Made by a program: the position numbers and the translations under genes. Below are positions 16,954 through 24,529 of a stretch of 64,000 nucleotides of DNA, one piece after another. Positions within the stretch are counted from its first letter, which is position 1, and each line of letters begins with the position of its first letter. The stretch is from Roseburia sp. (lineage in GTDB: Bacteria; Bacillota; Clostridia; Lachnospirales; Lachnospiraceae): NCBI GenBank assembly GCA_017937095.1, contig JAGBEG010000007.1:1-64000 (forward strand), read 5' to 3'. The notes beneath the pieces are model-generated. The model searched no databases, was not told the origin of the DNA, and saw only the letters and a list, made by a program, of their open reading frames with translations.

Positions 16954-17754
16954 TCAGAGCGGATAGAACTCAGGCTTTCGCTCCTTAAATACGGTAAAAT
17001 AGGAAAAGCCTGCCGCCTTTAGGATATCTGGAACCTTCCTAAAGTCAAAGGCGATATGCTCCGGTTTGTGGGCATCCGCGCCGATCGTGATGATCTCGCC
17101 GCCGAGCTCGCGGTAGCGGGCGATGATCTCCTCGGCCGGATTCGGATGTCCAAGCCCGTGTCTAAAGCCTCCGGTGTTGATCTCAATTCCCTTGCCCTTT
17201 TCGATGAGCAGCGTCAGGATGGCGTCAATCACGTCTTTGTATTTCTCATAGGTATAATGTTCATTTTTTGTCGGACCGTAGCGCACGACATAGTCGATGT
17301 GCCCGTAGACGTCAAAGCCGTCAAACGCCCGGATATTTTCCAGAATCGATTCGAAATATTCCAGATAGCATTCCTCCTCGGTGCGTCCCTCGTAAAACTT
17401 TGGATAATAAGGGTCGATGCCGTGAACTACGTGCGACGAACCAATCACAAAATCAAACGGATATTGTGCGAGAATGTCTTCGTGCAGCGCCGCAAGATGC
17501 GGCTGTAAGCCAAGCTCAATGCCAAACCGCACCGGAAGCCGGTCCTTATATTTTTCCTGCAGCGCCAGCACGGAGGAAGTGTAGTTGGGCAGATCGAGCA
17601 GAAACGCCTCGGGCTCATCGGGGTAGTCGATGTCGAGATGGTCGGTAAAGCAGATGCCGTCAAGCCCCTTTGCAATCGCGGTCTGTATCATATCCTCCTG
17701 CGGCGCGTCGCTGTCACCGGAGTACTGGCTGTGCATATGTGTGTCCCATAACAT
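16954..17754 (-). CDS. PHP-domain histidinol-phosphatase family protein (HisJ-type)
   Basis: A 266-residue PHP metallophosphatase. The metal-binding motif DTHMHSQYSGD at residues 4-14 is followed by FTDHLD, GIELG, IGSSHVVHGID, GHIDYVVRYG and GADAHKPEH, together the three-metal site of HisJ-type histidinol-phosphate phosphatases. Histidine synthesis step eight is the likely job, although no other his gene is adjacent; the closest is hisA at 61.9 kb. AAGGAG is eight bases upstream of the ATG. Some PHP proteins of this kind act on other phosphate monoesters. Confidence 0.85.
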   Translation of the reverse strand: MLWDTHMHSQYSGDSDAPQEDMIQTAIAKGLDGICFTDHLDIDYPDEPEAFLLDLPNYTSSVLALQEKYKDRLPVRFGIELGLQPHLAALHEDILAQYPFDFVIGSSHVVHGIDPYYPKFYEGRTEEECYLEYFESILENIRAFDGFDVYGHIDYVVRYGPTKNEHYTYEKYKDVIDAILTLLIEKGKGIEINTGGFRHGLGHPNPAEEIIARYRELGGEIITIGADAHKPEHIAFDFRKVPDILKAAGFSYFTVFKERKPEFYPL

Positions 17755-17834
17755 GGTAGAAACTCCTTTCCGCTCGTAAAAGCCGGCATGTATTGTTGCT
17801 TAATTAAGTAGACGTCTTACGTAGTTCTATGTAT

Positions 17835-18782
17835 TTACACGCCCAGACGGTAGAAGACAGATTCCTTTTTCTGGTTTTGCATCGTGTTTCTTACTGTCGG
17901 AACAGCGCCGAGGAGCGCGAAGGCGTATACCATGAAAAGATTCACCCAGTAGGAAGCGCTATCGATGATCTCTTCCTCTAACAGCAGGGGTACAGAACGG
18001 AACGCGGTAGCGATATCAACATCAAGTTCCATTGCAATGGACACTGCCCAGTCGAGACGGTTCCCCATGTATGTCATGACGAGCATGATGACGGTGCAGA
18101 TGATAACGCCTGTGATGGAAAGCTTTCCTCCCAACAGGTCGTAGCCTTTCATGGTGCAGACTGCCATGACTACGCCGGAAATGGCTGCTACATAGCCGAG
18201 CTGTCCGAGAACAATGATACAGGCGACGCCAAGAAGAGAGCCGATCAGTGCGCCGACGATCCCGCCGATGATGTTTTCTTTCTTCTTTTGCTTTTCCGTG
18301 CTGGCGACTGCCTGATTCTGCTGAAGATTTACAAAACAGTTGTAGCAGAGCTGCATACAGGTACCGCCCGCTACGCAGGCTTCGGTCGGATTCGTGCTGC
18401 CGCAGGTCTGACAGCAGTTCTGAAAATTGTTGGCGCGCAGAAAAGAGGTAAGCGCGTTTAAGCCTTCCGTGAGGTTTGCCGCAAGCTTTTCCTGATTTGT
18501 CATCTGTCCCAGAGTCATTTTCACCTGATATCCGTCCTGCCGCAGGGAATTTACCGGCTTATGTTCTTTGGAAAAGGCTTTGCCCTCCGCTTTGGAAATA
18601 GGATTGCCCGGACGGGTCGCTGAGACTGACACCGTCAGAATATAGGGATAATTTTCATTTTCGGGATAGACGAGCACCTTATAGCCGTTGTACAGACCGA
18701 AAATAGCTCCGCTTTGTGCCTCGAAACGCAGACCGGCACGTGATGCAAGCTGCGCATAGTTTTGCAGTACCTTTTTTTTCAT
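17835..18782 (-). CDS. Membrane protein with zinc-ribbon-like cysteine cluster
   Basis: A 315-residue protein that I do not recognise. Residues 1-125 are soluble; a cysteine cluster (CCQTCG, CVAGGTC, CYNC at about 128-160) looks like a metal-binding knuckle; then four membrane helices follow from about 180 (GGIVGALIGSLLGVACIIVL onward). The C-terminal helix ends LLGAVPTVRNTM. Start 18782 has GAGGAGAA upstream; the frame runs upstream to 18905 but that part overlaps the promoter. It is transcribed alone from the promoter at 18877-18905. The layout suggests a sensor-like or scaffold membrane protein. Confidence 0.75.
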   Translation of the reverse strand: MKKKVLQNYAQLASRAGLRFEAQSGAIFGLYNGYKVLVYPENENYPYILTVSVSATRPGNPISKAEGKAFSKEHKPVNSLRQDGYQVKMTLGQMTNQEKLAANLTEGLNALTSFLRANNFQNCCQTCGSTNPTEACVAGGTCMQLCYNCFVNLQQNQAVASTEKQKKKENIIGGIVGALIGSLLGVACIIVLGQLGYVAAISGVVMAVCTMKGYDLLGGKLSITGVIICTVIMLVMTYMGNRLDWAVSIAMELDVDIATAFRSVPLLLEEEIIDSASYWVNLFMVYAFALLGAVPTVRNTMQNQKKESVFYRLGV

Positions 18783-18876
18783 TTTCGTATTCTCCTCGAT
18801 TTTTCTTTTTGTAAGGCGAAACCGCACTGCCCGGATCGCGCCGGACGGCTGCGGCAGCCTGAAACATAACAGTATG

Positions 18877-18905
18877 ATTTTACCATATGAAAGTGTTTCT
18901 GACAA
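18877..18905 (-). promoter_or_regulatory. Promoter of zinc-ribbon membrane protein gene
   Basis: On the minus strand: TTGTCA, 17-bp spacer, TAAAAT, about 95 bases before the start codon at 18782. Confidence 0.7.
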
Positions 18906-19045
18906 TGAAATGCGGCTCTTTGAGCGGAAAAAGCCATCCGCGTCTGTGGTAATTGGTCATTTTGTACAATTTTCCGGAAATAGGAAGAAAAAAGATTCCT
19001 ATAGTGAAAATTTTAACAAAGTGGGAATAAAGTGGTGAAAAAGGC

Positions 19046-19074
19046 TTGAACTTTCAATACAAATTAGTTAAAAT
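19046..19074 (+). promoter_or_regulatory. Promoter of gap
   Basis: TTGAAC (19046-19051), 17-bp spacer, TAAAAT (19069-19074), giving an untranslated leader of roughly 85 bases. Confidence 0.75.
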
Positions 19075-19093
19075 AGAGAAAGCATGGAACTTA

Positions 19094-19127
19094 GGTGTGG
19101 AGACACCGGTTCCCGGGCATTGTGCCC
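19094..19127 (+). other. Two small hairpins in the gap leader
   Basis: GGTGT-GGAG-ACACC (19094-19107) and GGGCA-TTG-TGCCC (19115-19127). They follow the predicted transcript start closely, so they may stabilise the 5' end of this abundant mRNA. Confidence 0.55.
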
Positions 19128-19164
19128 AGCGAATTACATTTACAAATTCTAGGAGGAATTAAAA

Positions 19165-20181
19165 ATGGCAGTAAGAGTAGCAATCAATGGTTTTGGACGT
19201 ATCGGTCGTCTTGCTTTCAGACAGATGTTTGGAGCAGAAGGATATGAAGTTGTAGCAATCAACGATTTGACAAGCCCGAAGATGTTAGCACATCTGTTAA
19301 AGTATGACTCATCTCAGGGTAGATACGAGCATGCTGACGAGGTATCTGCAACAGAGGATTCCATCATCGTATGCGGCAAGGAGATCAAAATCTACGCATT
19401 CCCGGATGCAAACAACTGCCCATGGGGCGACCTGAAGGTAGACGTTGTATTAGAGTGCTCCGGCTTCTATACATCCAAAGAGAAGGCTCAGGCTCATATC
19501 AACGCAGGCGCTAGAAAAGTTGTTATCTCTGCTCCGGCTGGTAATGACCTTCCTACTATCGTATACAACACCAACCACAATACATTAAAGGCTTCTGATA
19601 CCATCATTTCTGCAGCTTCCTGTACAACAAACTGCTTAGCACCGATGGCAGACGCTCTGAACAAGTACGCTCCGATCCAGTCCGGTATCATGGTAACCAT
19701 CCATGCTTACACAGGTGATCAGATGACTCTTGACGGCCCGCAGAGAAAGGGTGACTTAAGAAGATCCCGTGCGGCTGCAGTCAACATCGTTCCGAACAGC
19801 ACAGGTGCTGCAAAGGCAATCGGTCTGGTTATTCCGGAGTTAAACGGCAAGCTGATCGGTTCTGCACAGCGTGTACCGACCCCGACAGGTTCTACCACAA
19901 TCTTAACAGCAGTTGTTAATAAGGCAGACGTTACTGTTGAGGGTATCAACGCAGCTATGAAGGCAGCAGCGAACGAGTCCTTCGGTTACAATGAGGATGA
20001 GATTGTATCTTCCGATATCGTTGGTATGAGATTTGGTTCTCTGTTCGACGCTACACAGACTATGGTAAGCAAGATCTCTGACAATCAGTACGAGGTTCAG
20101 GTTGTTTCATGGTATGACAATGAGAACTCCTATACATCTCAGATGGTACGTACAATCAAGTACTTCAGCGAATTAGCATAA
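19165..20181 (+). CDS. gap: Glyceraldehyde-3-phosphate dehydrogenase
   Basis: The enzyme oxidises glyceraldehyde 3-phosphate to 1,3-bisphosphoglycerate with NAD. The 338-residue protein starts with the Rossmann motif [16 protein letters not shown] and has the catalytic cysteine in [12 protein letters not shown] (about C152). TAGGAGGAATTAAAA precedes the ATG. Codon use is strongly biased, as in highly expressed genes, unlike the neighbouring 17-18 kb genes. It heads the gap-pgk-tpiA cluster, each gene separated by 160-200 bases of structured spacer. Confidence 0.97.
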   Translation: MAVRVAINGFGRIGRLAFRQMFGAEGYEVVAINDLTSPKMLAHLLKYDSSQGRYEHADEVSATEDSIIVCGKEIKIYAFPDANNCPWGDLKVDVVLECSGFYTSKEKAQAHINAGARKVVISAPAGNDLPTIVYNTNHNTLKASDTIISAASCTTNCLAPMADALNKYAPIQSGIMVTIHAYTGDQMTLDGPQRKGDLRRSRAAAVNIVPNSTGAAKAIGLVIPELNGKLIGSAQRVPTPTGSTTILTAVVNKADVTVEGINAAMKAAANESFGYNEDEIVSSDIVGMRFGSLFDATQTMVSKISDNQYEVQVVSWYDNENSYTSQMVRTIKYFSELA

Positions 20182-20182
20182 T

Positions 20183-20254
20183 TCGCTTGAGCTTTGCATA
20201 AGTAGTTTACGAGTTGACGTGAAGTAGATGCAAGCTCGCTTGAGCTTTGCATAA
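20183..20254 (+). repeat. 19-bp direct repeat pair in gap-pgk spacer
   Basis: TCGCTTGAGCTTTGCATAA occurs identically at 20183-20201 and 20236-20254. Between the copies, GCAAGCTC can pair with GAGCTTTGC, so alternative hairpins can form. Confidence 0.75.
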
Positions 20255-20319
20255 TGACTGCACGGATGACTACTTTTTTAAGCGACAGGCATCCAGAGTG
20301 CAGATAAGACTCAGAAAGG

Positions 20320-20355
20320 GGTCCGGTCTTTTGAGGACCGGACCTTCTTTCGTTT
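20320..20355 (+). terminator. Terminator or attenuator between gap and pgk
   Basis: GGTCCGGTC (20320-20328) pairs with GACCGGACC (20336-20344), followed by TTCTTTCGTTT. It may end most gap transcripts and so set gap expression above pgk. Confidence 0.75.
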
Positions 20356-20380
20356 AAAAATAAAAAGGGGGACATAACGA

Positions 20381-21604
20381 ATGTCATTAAACAAGAAATC
20401 CGTTGATGATATCAACGCAAAAGGAAAAAGAGTACTCGTAAGATGCGATTTTAACGTACCGTTAAAGGACGGCGTGATCACAGACGAGACACGTATCGTA
20501 GCAGCGCTTCCGACCATCCAGAAGTTGATCAAGGATGGCGGTAAGGTAATCCTCTGCTCTCACCTCGGCAAAGTAAAGAACGGCCCGAACGAGGGTGAGT
20601 CCCTTGCTCCGGTTGCAAAGAGACTTTCCGAGAAGCTTGGCAAAGAGGTTGTATTCGTATCCGATTACAACGTAACAGGCGAGGCTGCGACAAAGGCTGT
20701 AGAGGCAATGAACGAGGGCGACGTTGTACTTCTCCAGAATACACGTTTCCGCGGCGTAGAGGAGACAAAGAACGGCGAGGAGTTCAGCAAAGAGCTTGCT
20801 GATCTTGCAGACATCTATGTATGCGATGCATTCGGTTCTTCCCACAGAGCACATGCTTCCGTAGCAGGCGTTACCAAGTTCATCACCGCAAAGGGCGGCG
20901 AGAACGTAGTAGGTTACCTGATGCAGAAGGAAATTGATTTCCTCGGCAATGCCGTTGAGAATCCGGTAAGACCGTTCGTTGCAATCCTTGGCGGTGCGAA
21001 GGTTGCTGACAAGCTGAACGTTATCTCTAACTTACTTGAGAAATGTGATACCTTGATCATCGGCGGCGGTATGGCTTACACCTTCTTAAAGGCACAGGGC
21101 TATGAGATTGGTAAGTCCTTAGTAGACGACACCAAGCTCGACTACTGCAAGGAGATGATGGAAAAGGCAGAGAAGCTCGGCAAGAAGCTTTTACTTCCGG
21201 TAGACTCTGTTACCATCGCTGATTTCCCGAACCCGATCGATGCTCCGGTAGAGGTTGAGGTATACGATGTAAGCAATATGCCGGCTGACAGAGAGGGCTG
21301 TGATATCGGACCGAAGACAGCAGAGATGTATGCAGACGCTGTGAAGTCTGCAAAGACCGTTGTATGGAACGGACCGATGGGTGTATTCGAGAACCCGACG
21401 CTTGCAGCAGGTACAATCGCAGTTGCAAAGGCATTGGCTGAGACAGATGCTACCACAATCATCGGTGGCGGTGACTCTGCAGCAGCCGTAAACCAGCTTG
21501 GATTCGGCGACAAGATGAGCCACATTTCCACAGGCGGCGGAGCTTCCTTAGAGTTCTTAGAGGGTAAGGAACTGCCGGGCGTTGTTGCCGCAGATAACAA
21601 ATAA
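20381..21604 (+). CDS. pgk: Phosphoglycerate kinase
   Basis: Transfers phosphate from 1,3-bisphosphoglycerate to ADP. The 407-residue protein has the N-terminal substrate motif [14 protein letters not shown], the middle segment [14 protein letters not shown] and the C-terminal ATP site [13 protein letters not shown], and is of ordinary length. A purine-rich AAAGGGGGACA site precedes the ATG. It lies between gap and tpiA, each with its own structured upstream spacer. Confidence 0.97.
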   Translation: MSLNKKSVDDINAKGKRVLVRCDFNVPLKDGVITDETRIVAALPTIQKLIKDGGKVILCSHLGKVKNGPNEGESLAPVAKRLSEKLGKEVVFVSDYNVTGEAATKAVEAMNEGDVVLLQNTRFRGVEETKNGEEFSKELADLADIYVCDAFGSSHRAHASVAGVTKFITAKGGENVVGYLMQKEIDFLGNAVENPVRPFVAILGGAKVADKLNVISNLLEKCDTLIIGGGMAYTFLKAQGYEIGKSLVDDTKLDYCKEMMEKAEKLGKKLLLPVDSVTIADFPNPIDAPVEVEVYDVSNMPADREGCDIGPKTAEMYADAVKSAKTVVWNGPMGVFENPTLAAGTIAVAKALAETDATTIIGGGDSAAAVNQLGFGDKMSHISTGGGASLEFLEGKELPGVVAADNK

Positions 21605-21623
21605 TGAAAGAAAGTTACAGCTC

Positions 21624-21723
21624 CACGGAATGACGCGATAACAGCGTCAGGCTGCGCTCGGCGTACCTAACTGCGTACGCCGTCGCTCGCCTTCCTTGTT
21701 CTAGCGCCATTCCATGAAGCGTG
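21624..21723. repeat. Long imperfect palindrome between pgk and tpiA
   Basis: The whole spacer can fold on itself: CCACG with CGTGG at the edges, GGAATG-ACGC with GCGCCATTCC next, and a GGCGTAC-CTAACTGC-GTACGCC hairpin at the tip. The tip is GC-rich compared with the flanking genes. It looks like a REP or MITE-like element. Confidence 0.6.
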
Positions 21724-21767
21724 GCTTGTTTTACAGGGAAAGTATACATAGGGAAGGAATTATAATC

Positions 21768-22517
21768 ATGTCAAGAAAGAAAATCGTAGCCGGCAACTGG
21801 AAGATGAACATGACTCCGAGCCAGGCAGTAAAGTTAGTAGAAGAGTTAAAGCCGCTTGTAGCAAGCGATGAGGTAGAGGTTGTTTACTGTGTTCCCGCAA
21901 TCGACATCGTTCCGGTTGTAGAGGCGGTAAAGGGCACAAATGTAGTAGTTGGTGCAGAGAACATGTACTACGAGGAGAAGGGCGCATATACCGGAGAGAT
22001 TTCTCCTGAGATGCTCGTAGATGCAGGCGTAAAATACGTTATCATCGGACATTCCGAGAGACGTGATTACTTCAAAGAGTGCGACTGCATGCTCAACAAG
22101 AAGGTAAAGAAGGCATTCGAGCACAATCTTATCCCGATTCTTTGCTGCGGCGAGTCCTTAGAGCAGAGAGAGATGGGCGTAACACTTGACTGGATTCGTT
22201 TCCAGATCAAGTCCGACTTAAAGGATATCACAGCAGAGCAGGTTGCTTCCATGGTAATCGCTTACGAGCCGATCTGGGCAATCGGAACAGGCAAGACCGC
22301 TACCACAGAGCAGGCACAGGAAGTCTGCAAGGCAATCCGTGACTGCATCGCTGAGGTATACGGCACAGATACCGCCGAGAAGGTTCGCATCCAGTACGGC
22401 GGCTCTGTAAACGCAGGCAATGCGGCAGAGTTATTCGCACAGCCGGATATCGACGGCGGACTTGTCGGAGGAGCTTCTTTAAAGGCGGATTTCGGCAAGA
22501 TCGTGAACTATAAGTAA
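21768..22517 (+). CDS. tpiA: Triosephosphate isomerase
   Basis: Interconverts dihydroxyacetone phosphate and glyceraldehyde 3-phosphate. The 249-residue protein has VAGNWKMN at the start, the catalytic histidine in [10 protein letters not shown] and the catalytic glutamate in [11 protein letters not shown], and ends in the phosphate-binding GGSVN and GGLVGGASL loops. The ATG at 21768 has AAGGAAT upstream; the frame is open to 21714 but that extension has no ribosome site. A strong terminator follows, closing the glycolytic cluster. Confidence 0.97.
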   Translation: MSRKKIVAGNWKMNMTPSQAVKLVEELKPLVASDEVEVVYCVPAIDIVPVVEAVKGTNVVVGAENMYYEEKGAYTGEISPEMLVDAGVKYVIIGHSERRDYFKECDCMLNKKVKKAFEHNLIPILCCGESLEQREMGVTLDWIRFQIKSDLKDITAEQVASMVIAYEPIWAIGTGKTATTEQAQEVCKAIRDCIAEVYGTDTAEKVRIQYGGSVNAGNAAELFAQPDIDGGLVGGASLKADFGKIVNYK

Positions 22518-22567
22518 GAATTTAGAATTGTTTGTTATTAACAAATAAAACAATCTGAAACATTATA

Positions 22568-22614
22568 AAAGACTATTCGACCGGTAAAAATTACCGGATG
22601 AATAGTCTTTTTTT
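22568..22614 (+). terminator. Terminator after tpiA
   Basis: AAAGACTATTC pairs with GAATAGTCTTT, with an inner CCGGTAA-AAA-TTACCGG stem and a TTTTTTT run. Confidence 0.9.
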
Positions 22615-22672
22615 ACTCTATAGGAAATACCATGTTGCTGTGAAGCGTGAAAGTATTGATTCCTATAGAGTA
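22614..22672. repeat. 13-bp inverted repeat overlapping repeat copy 2
   Basis: TACTCTATAGGAA (22614-22626) and TTCCTATAGAGTA (22660-22672) are perfect complements around 33 bases. The right arm runs into the start of the 78-bp repeat. Confidence 0.75.
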
Positions 22673-22744
22673 AAAAGCCCTGCCGGGCAGGATGCGCACC
22701 TCGCGGAATGGAAGATAGCCGTAAATGGCACCGCTCGGGCGCGG
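22667..22744 (+). repeat. 78-bp dispersed repeat, copy 2
   Basis: Matches positions 1-78 with two substitutions. It lies between the tpiA terminator and the TetR cassette. The sequence after the 78 bases differs completely from copy 1, although in both cases a hairpin follows at once. Confidence 0.85.
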
Positions 22745-22775
22745 AGAATCCGGCAAAGCCGGATTCTATTTTCTT
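22745..22775 (+). terminator. Terminator-like hairpin after repeat copy 2
   Basis: AGAATCCGGC-AAA-GCCGGATTCT, 10-bp perfect arms, followed by ATTTTCTT. Confidence 0.7.
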
Positions 22776-22818
22776 GCAGCGCTTCATATTGACATAGAAG
22801 AATTTCAGGAATATACTA

Positions 22819-22846
22819 ATAACAGTGACCGCATGGTCACTGTTAT
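22819..22846. promoter_or_regulatory. TetR operator, site 1
   Basis: ATAACAGTGACC-GCAT-GGTCACTGTTAT, 12-bp perfect arms with a 4-bp centre. It lies upstream of the TetR gene; the AT-rich promoter (TATAAT at 22844-22849 or 22855-22860) lies beside and behind it. Confidence 0.85.
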
Positions 22847-22859
22847 AATATAAATATAA

Positions 22860-22873
22860 TGACCGCATGGTCA
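22860..22873. promoter_or_regulatory. TetR operator, site 2
   Basis: TGACC-GCAT-GGTCA repeats the core of site 1, about 36 bases downstream (centre to centre). It overlaps the expected transcription start, so binding should block transcription. Confidence 0.75.
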
Positions 22874-22891
22874 CTGCGTAGGGAGGATGTA

Positions 22892-23515
22892 ATGCCTACA
22901 AAACTGTTTTATGAACTTAAGGAAGAGAAACAAAAGAAAATTATCGGCGTAGCGGTTTCTGAATTTGCCGCATACGGTTATGTGAATAGCTCTACGAACA
23001 GAATCGTGAAAAATTCCGGTATCAGTAAGGGGAGTCTGTTCAAATATTTCGTCAATAAAGAAGACTTGTACTTTTTTATACTCGATACGGTCACGGCAGA
23101 GTTTGTCGCAAGCTTAGGAGAAAAAGCAATCGGTCTTTCACGGGAGTTATTCCAAAGAGTGCTTGAATATTCTGCATTAGAATTTTCATGGTATATCGAG
23201 AATCCCGAAAAATCAAAATTAATCATAGGTGCGTTTACAAAAAGCGATACCGAGATTTACCGAAAGACAACCGGGCGGTATGGGGTGAAAGCGTCGGATG
23301 TATATTATAAGCTGCTGGAGGATATTGATTTTAGCAGCTTTCGCTGGGAGAAGCAGAAAACGATTGATATATTAAAGTGGTTTTTAAAGGGGTTCAACGA
23401 GGATTTTCTGGAAAGTGTTCAGATTGATAACCGTTCGTTCGAACAACTCCGGGATGCGTATGTGAGGCGTTTGACAGGCTATCTCGAGATTTTAAAAAGC
23501 GGACTTTTGAAGTAA
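22892..23515 (+). CDS. TetR/AcrR-family transcriptional regulator
   Basis: A 207-residue TetR-type repressor. The N-terminal helix-turn-helix is at about 10-55 (KIIGVAVSEFAAYGYVNSST, then SGISKGSLFKYFVNKEDLYFF). The rest is the variable ligand-binding helical domain. The start at 22892 has GGGAGGATGTA upstream. Two matching palindromic operators lie directly before the gene and the next gene follows after 9 bases, so it probably represses itself and the hydrolase. The ligand is unknown. Confidence 0.9.
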   Translation: MPTKLFYELKEEKQKKIIGVAVSEFAAYGYVNSSTNRIVKNSGISKGSLFKYFVNKEDLYFFILDTVTAEFVASLGEKAIGLSRELFQRVLEYSALEFSWYIENPEKSKLIIGAFTKSDTEIYRKTTGRYGVKASDVYYKLLEDIDFSSFRWEKQKTIDILKWFLKGFNEDFLESVQIDNRSFEQLRDAYVRRLTGYLEILKSGLLK

Positions 23516-23524
23516 GGGGGAGAA

Positions 23525-24334
23525 ATGATGTTCTGGAATGCGAAAAACGGACGTGTCAGCATCGGAGATTCCGATATGGATTATATCTCTTTTGGAAAAG
23601 GGGAGGATATCCTCATCATGCTTCCCGGGCTGGGAGACGGATTGACCACGGTGAAGGGGATGGCAGTGCCGATGGCTATGACTTATCGAATGTATGCCAG
23701 GAATTATAAGGTATATATTTTCAGCAGAAAAAATCATTTAGAGGCGGGCTATTCCACAAGGGATATGGCGGCAGATCAAGCCAGAGCTATGAGAATGCTC
23801 GGTATTTCCAAGGCTAAGGTATTAGGAATTTCGCAGGGAGGAATGATTGCGCAGTACCTTGCGATAGATTATCCTGAGTTAGTGGAGAAACTGGTATTGG
23901 CAGTTACGTCGCCGCGGCAGAATGGGACGATACGCGCGGTCGCCGGAAACTGGGTGAAGCTGGCAGAGCAGGGGAATTATAAGGGATTGATGATTGATAC
24001 GGCGGAAAAGTCTTATTCAGAGAATTACCTGAAAAAATATCGCAGGCTTTATCCTCTACTTGGGAAAATAGGTAAGCCGAAGGATTTCAGCCGTTTTCAC
24101 ATACAGGCGGTTTCCTGTATGGAACATGATGCATATGCCAAATTGGAGCGTATCACATGTCCTACACTGATAATTGGCGGTGACGCTGATAAAATCGTCG
24201 GTCAGAACTCCGCTCATGAATTGGCGGATAAAATCAAAAACAGCGAATTGTTTATATATGAAGGTCTTGGACATGCGGCATATGAAGAGGCAGGGGATTT
24301 TAACGACCGGGTCTGCGGCTTTTTATCAAAATAA
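23525..24334 (+). CDS. Alpha/beta hydrolase
   Basis: A 269-residue alpha/beta hydrolase with the nucleophile elbow GISQGG (Ser about 100), the acid in GGDADKIV and the histidine in GLGHAAYEEA, so the catalytic triad is complete. The oxyanion region is PGLGDG. It has no signal peptide and is probably cytoplasmic. It is co-transcribed with the TetR gene. Esterase, lactonase or a similar role is possible; the substrate may be related to the TetR ligand. Two ATGs in tandem (23525, 23528) follow GGGGGAGAA. Confidence 0.87.
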   Translation: MMFWNAKNGRVSIGDSDMDYISFGKGEDILIMLPGLGDGLTTVKGMAVPMAMTYRMYARNYKVYIFSRKNHLEAGYSTRDMAADQARAMRMLGISKAKVLGISQGGMIAQYLAIDYPELVEKLVLAVTSPRQNGTIRAVAGNWVKLAEQGNYKGLMIDTAEKSYSENYLKKYRRLYPLLGKIGKPKDFSRFHIQAVSCMEHDAYAKLERITCPTLIIGGDADKIVGQNSAHELADKIKNSELFIYEGLGHAAYEEAGDFNDRVCGFLSK

Positions 24335-24337
24335 AGG

Positions 24338-24427
24338 GCAATTTTTATTAAGATAGATCATTATCTGTCTGCTCAGGAAGCACTCGATTTTGGCCTGATT
24401 GATAGAATTATTTCCAAAAACGGATAA
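24338..24427 (+). pseudogene. Remnant of the clpP 3' end
   Basis: After the hydrolase stop the plus strand reads KIDHYLSAQEALDFGLIDRI then ISKNG and a stop (24350-24427). This closely matches the C-terminus of ClpP proteases (pattern D-x-x-M/L-S-A-x-E-A-L-x-Y/F-G-L-I-D-x-I). No start codon or upstream protease domain exists; an in-frame stop lies at 24332-24334. It is a decayed or displaced fragment. Confidence 0.7.
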
Positions 24428-24455
24428 AAAACGGTTAAATTTCGGGTGTTTTTGA

Positions 24456-24484
24456 TTGACGATTTCCCTTTTCCAGACTATACT
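24456..24484 (+). promoter_or_regulatory. Promoter of XRE-Uma2 gene
   Basis: TTGACG (24456-24461), exact 17-bp spacer, TATACT (24479-24484), about 45 bases upstream of the start. Confidence 0.75.
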
Positions 24485-24529
24485 ATAATCAGAAACAGAG
24501 CACATAGCGTAGTGGATGGGAGGGGTTTT

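Larger units (their letters stand above)
18783..19164. other. Divergent promoter region upstream of gap
   Basis: This 382-base gap holds a minus-strand promoter (18877-18905), the gap promoter (19046-19074) and a structured gap leader (19094-19127). No gene is seen. Confidence 0.7.
22518..22891. other. Intergenic region with terminator, repeat copy 2 and TetR operators
   Basis: This 374-base gap holds, in order, the tpiA terminator, a 13-bp inverted repeat, the second copy of the 78-bp repeat, a hairpin, and two TetR-type operators. The short open frames through it are products of the repeat and not credible genes. Confidence 0.75.

Noticed and set aside
22598-22792. Possible 64-residue protein across repeat copy 2
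   Set aside because: It is a by-product of the dispersed repeat and terminators, has no ribosome site, and overlaps terminator stems.
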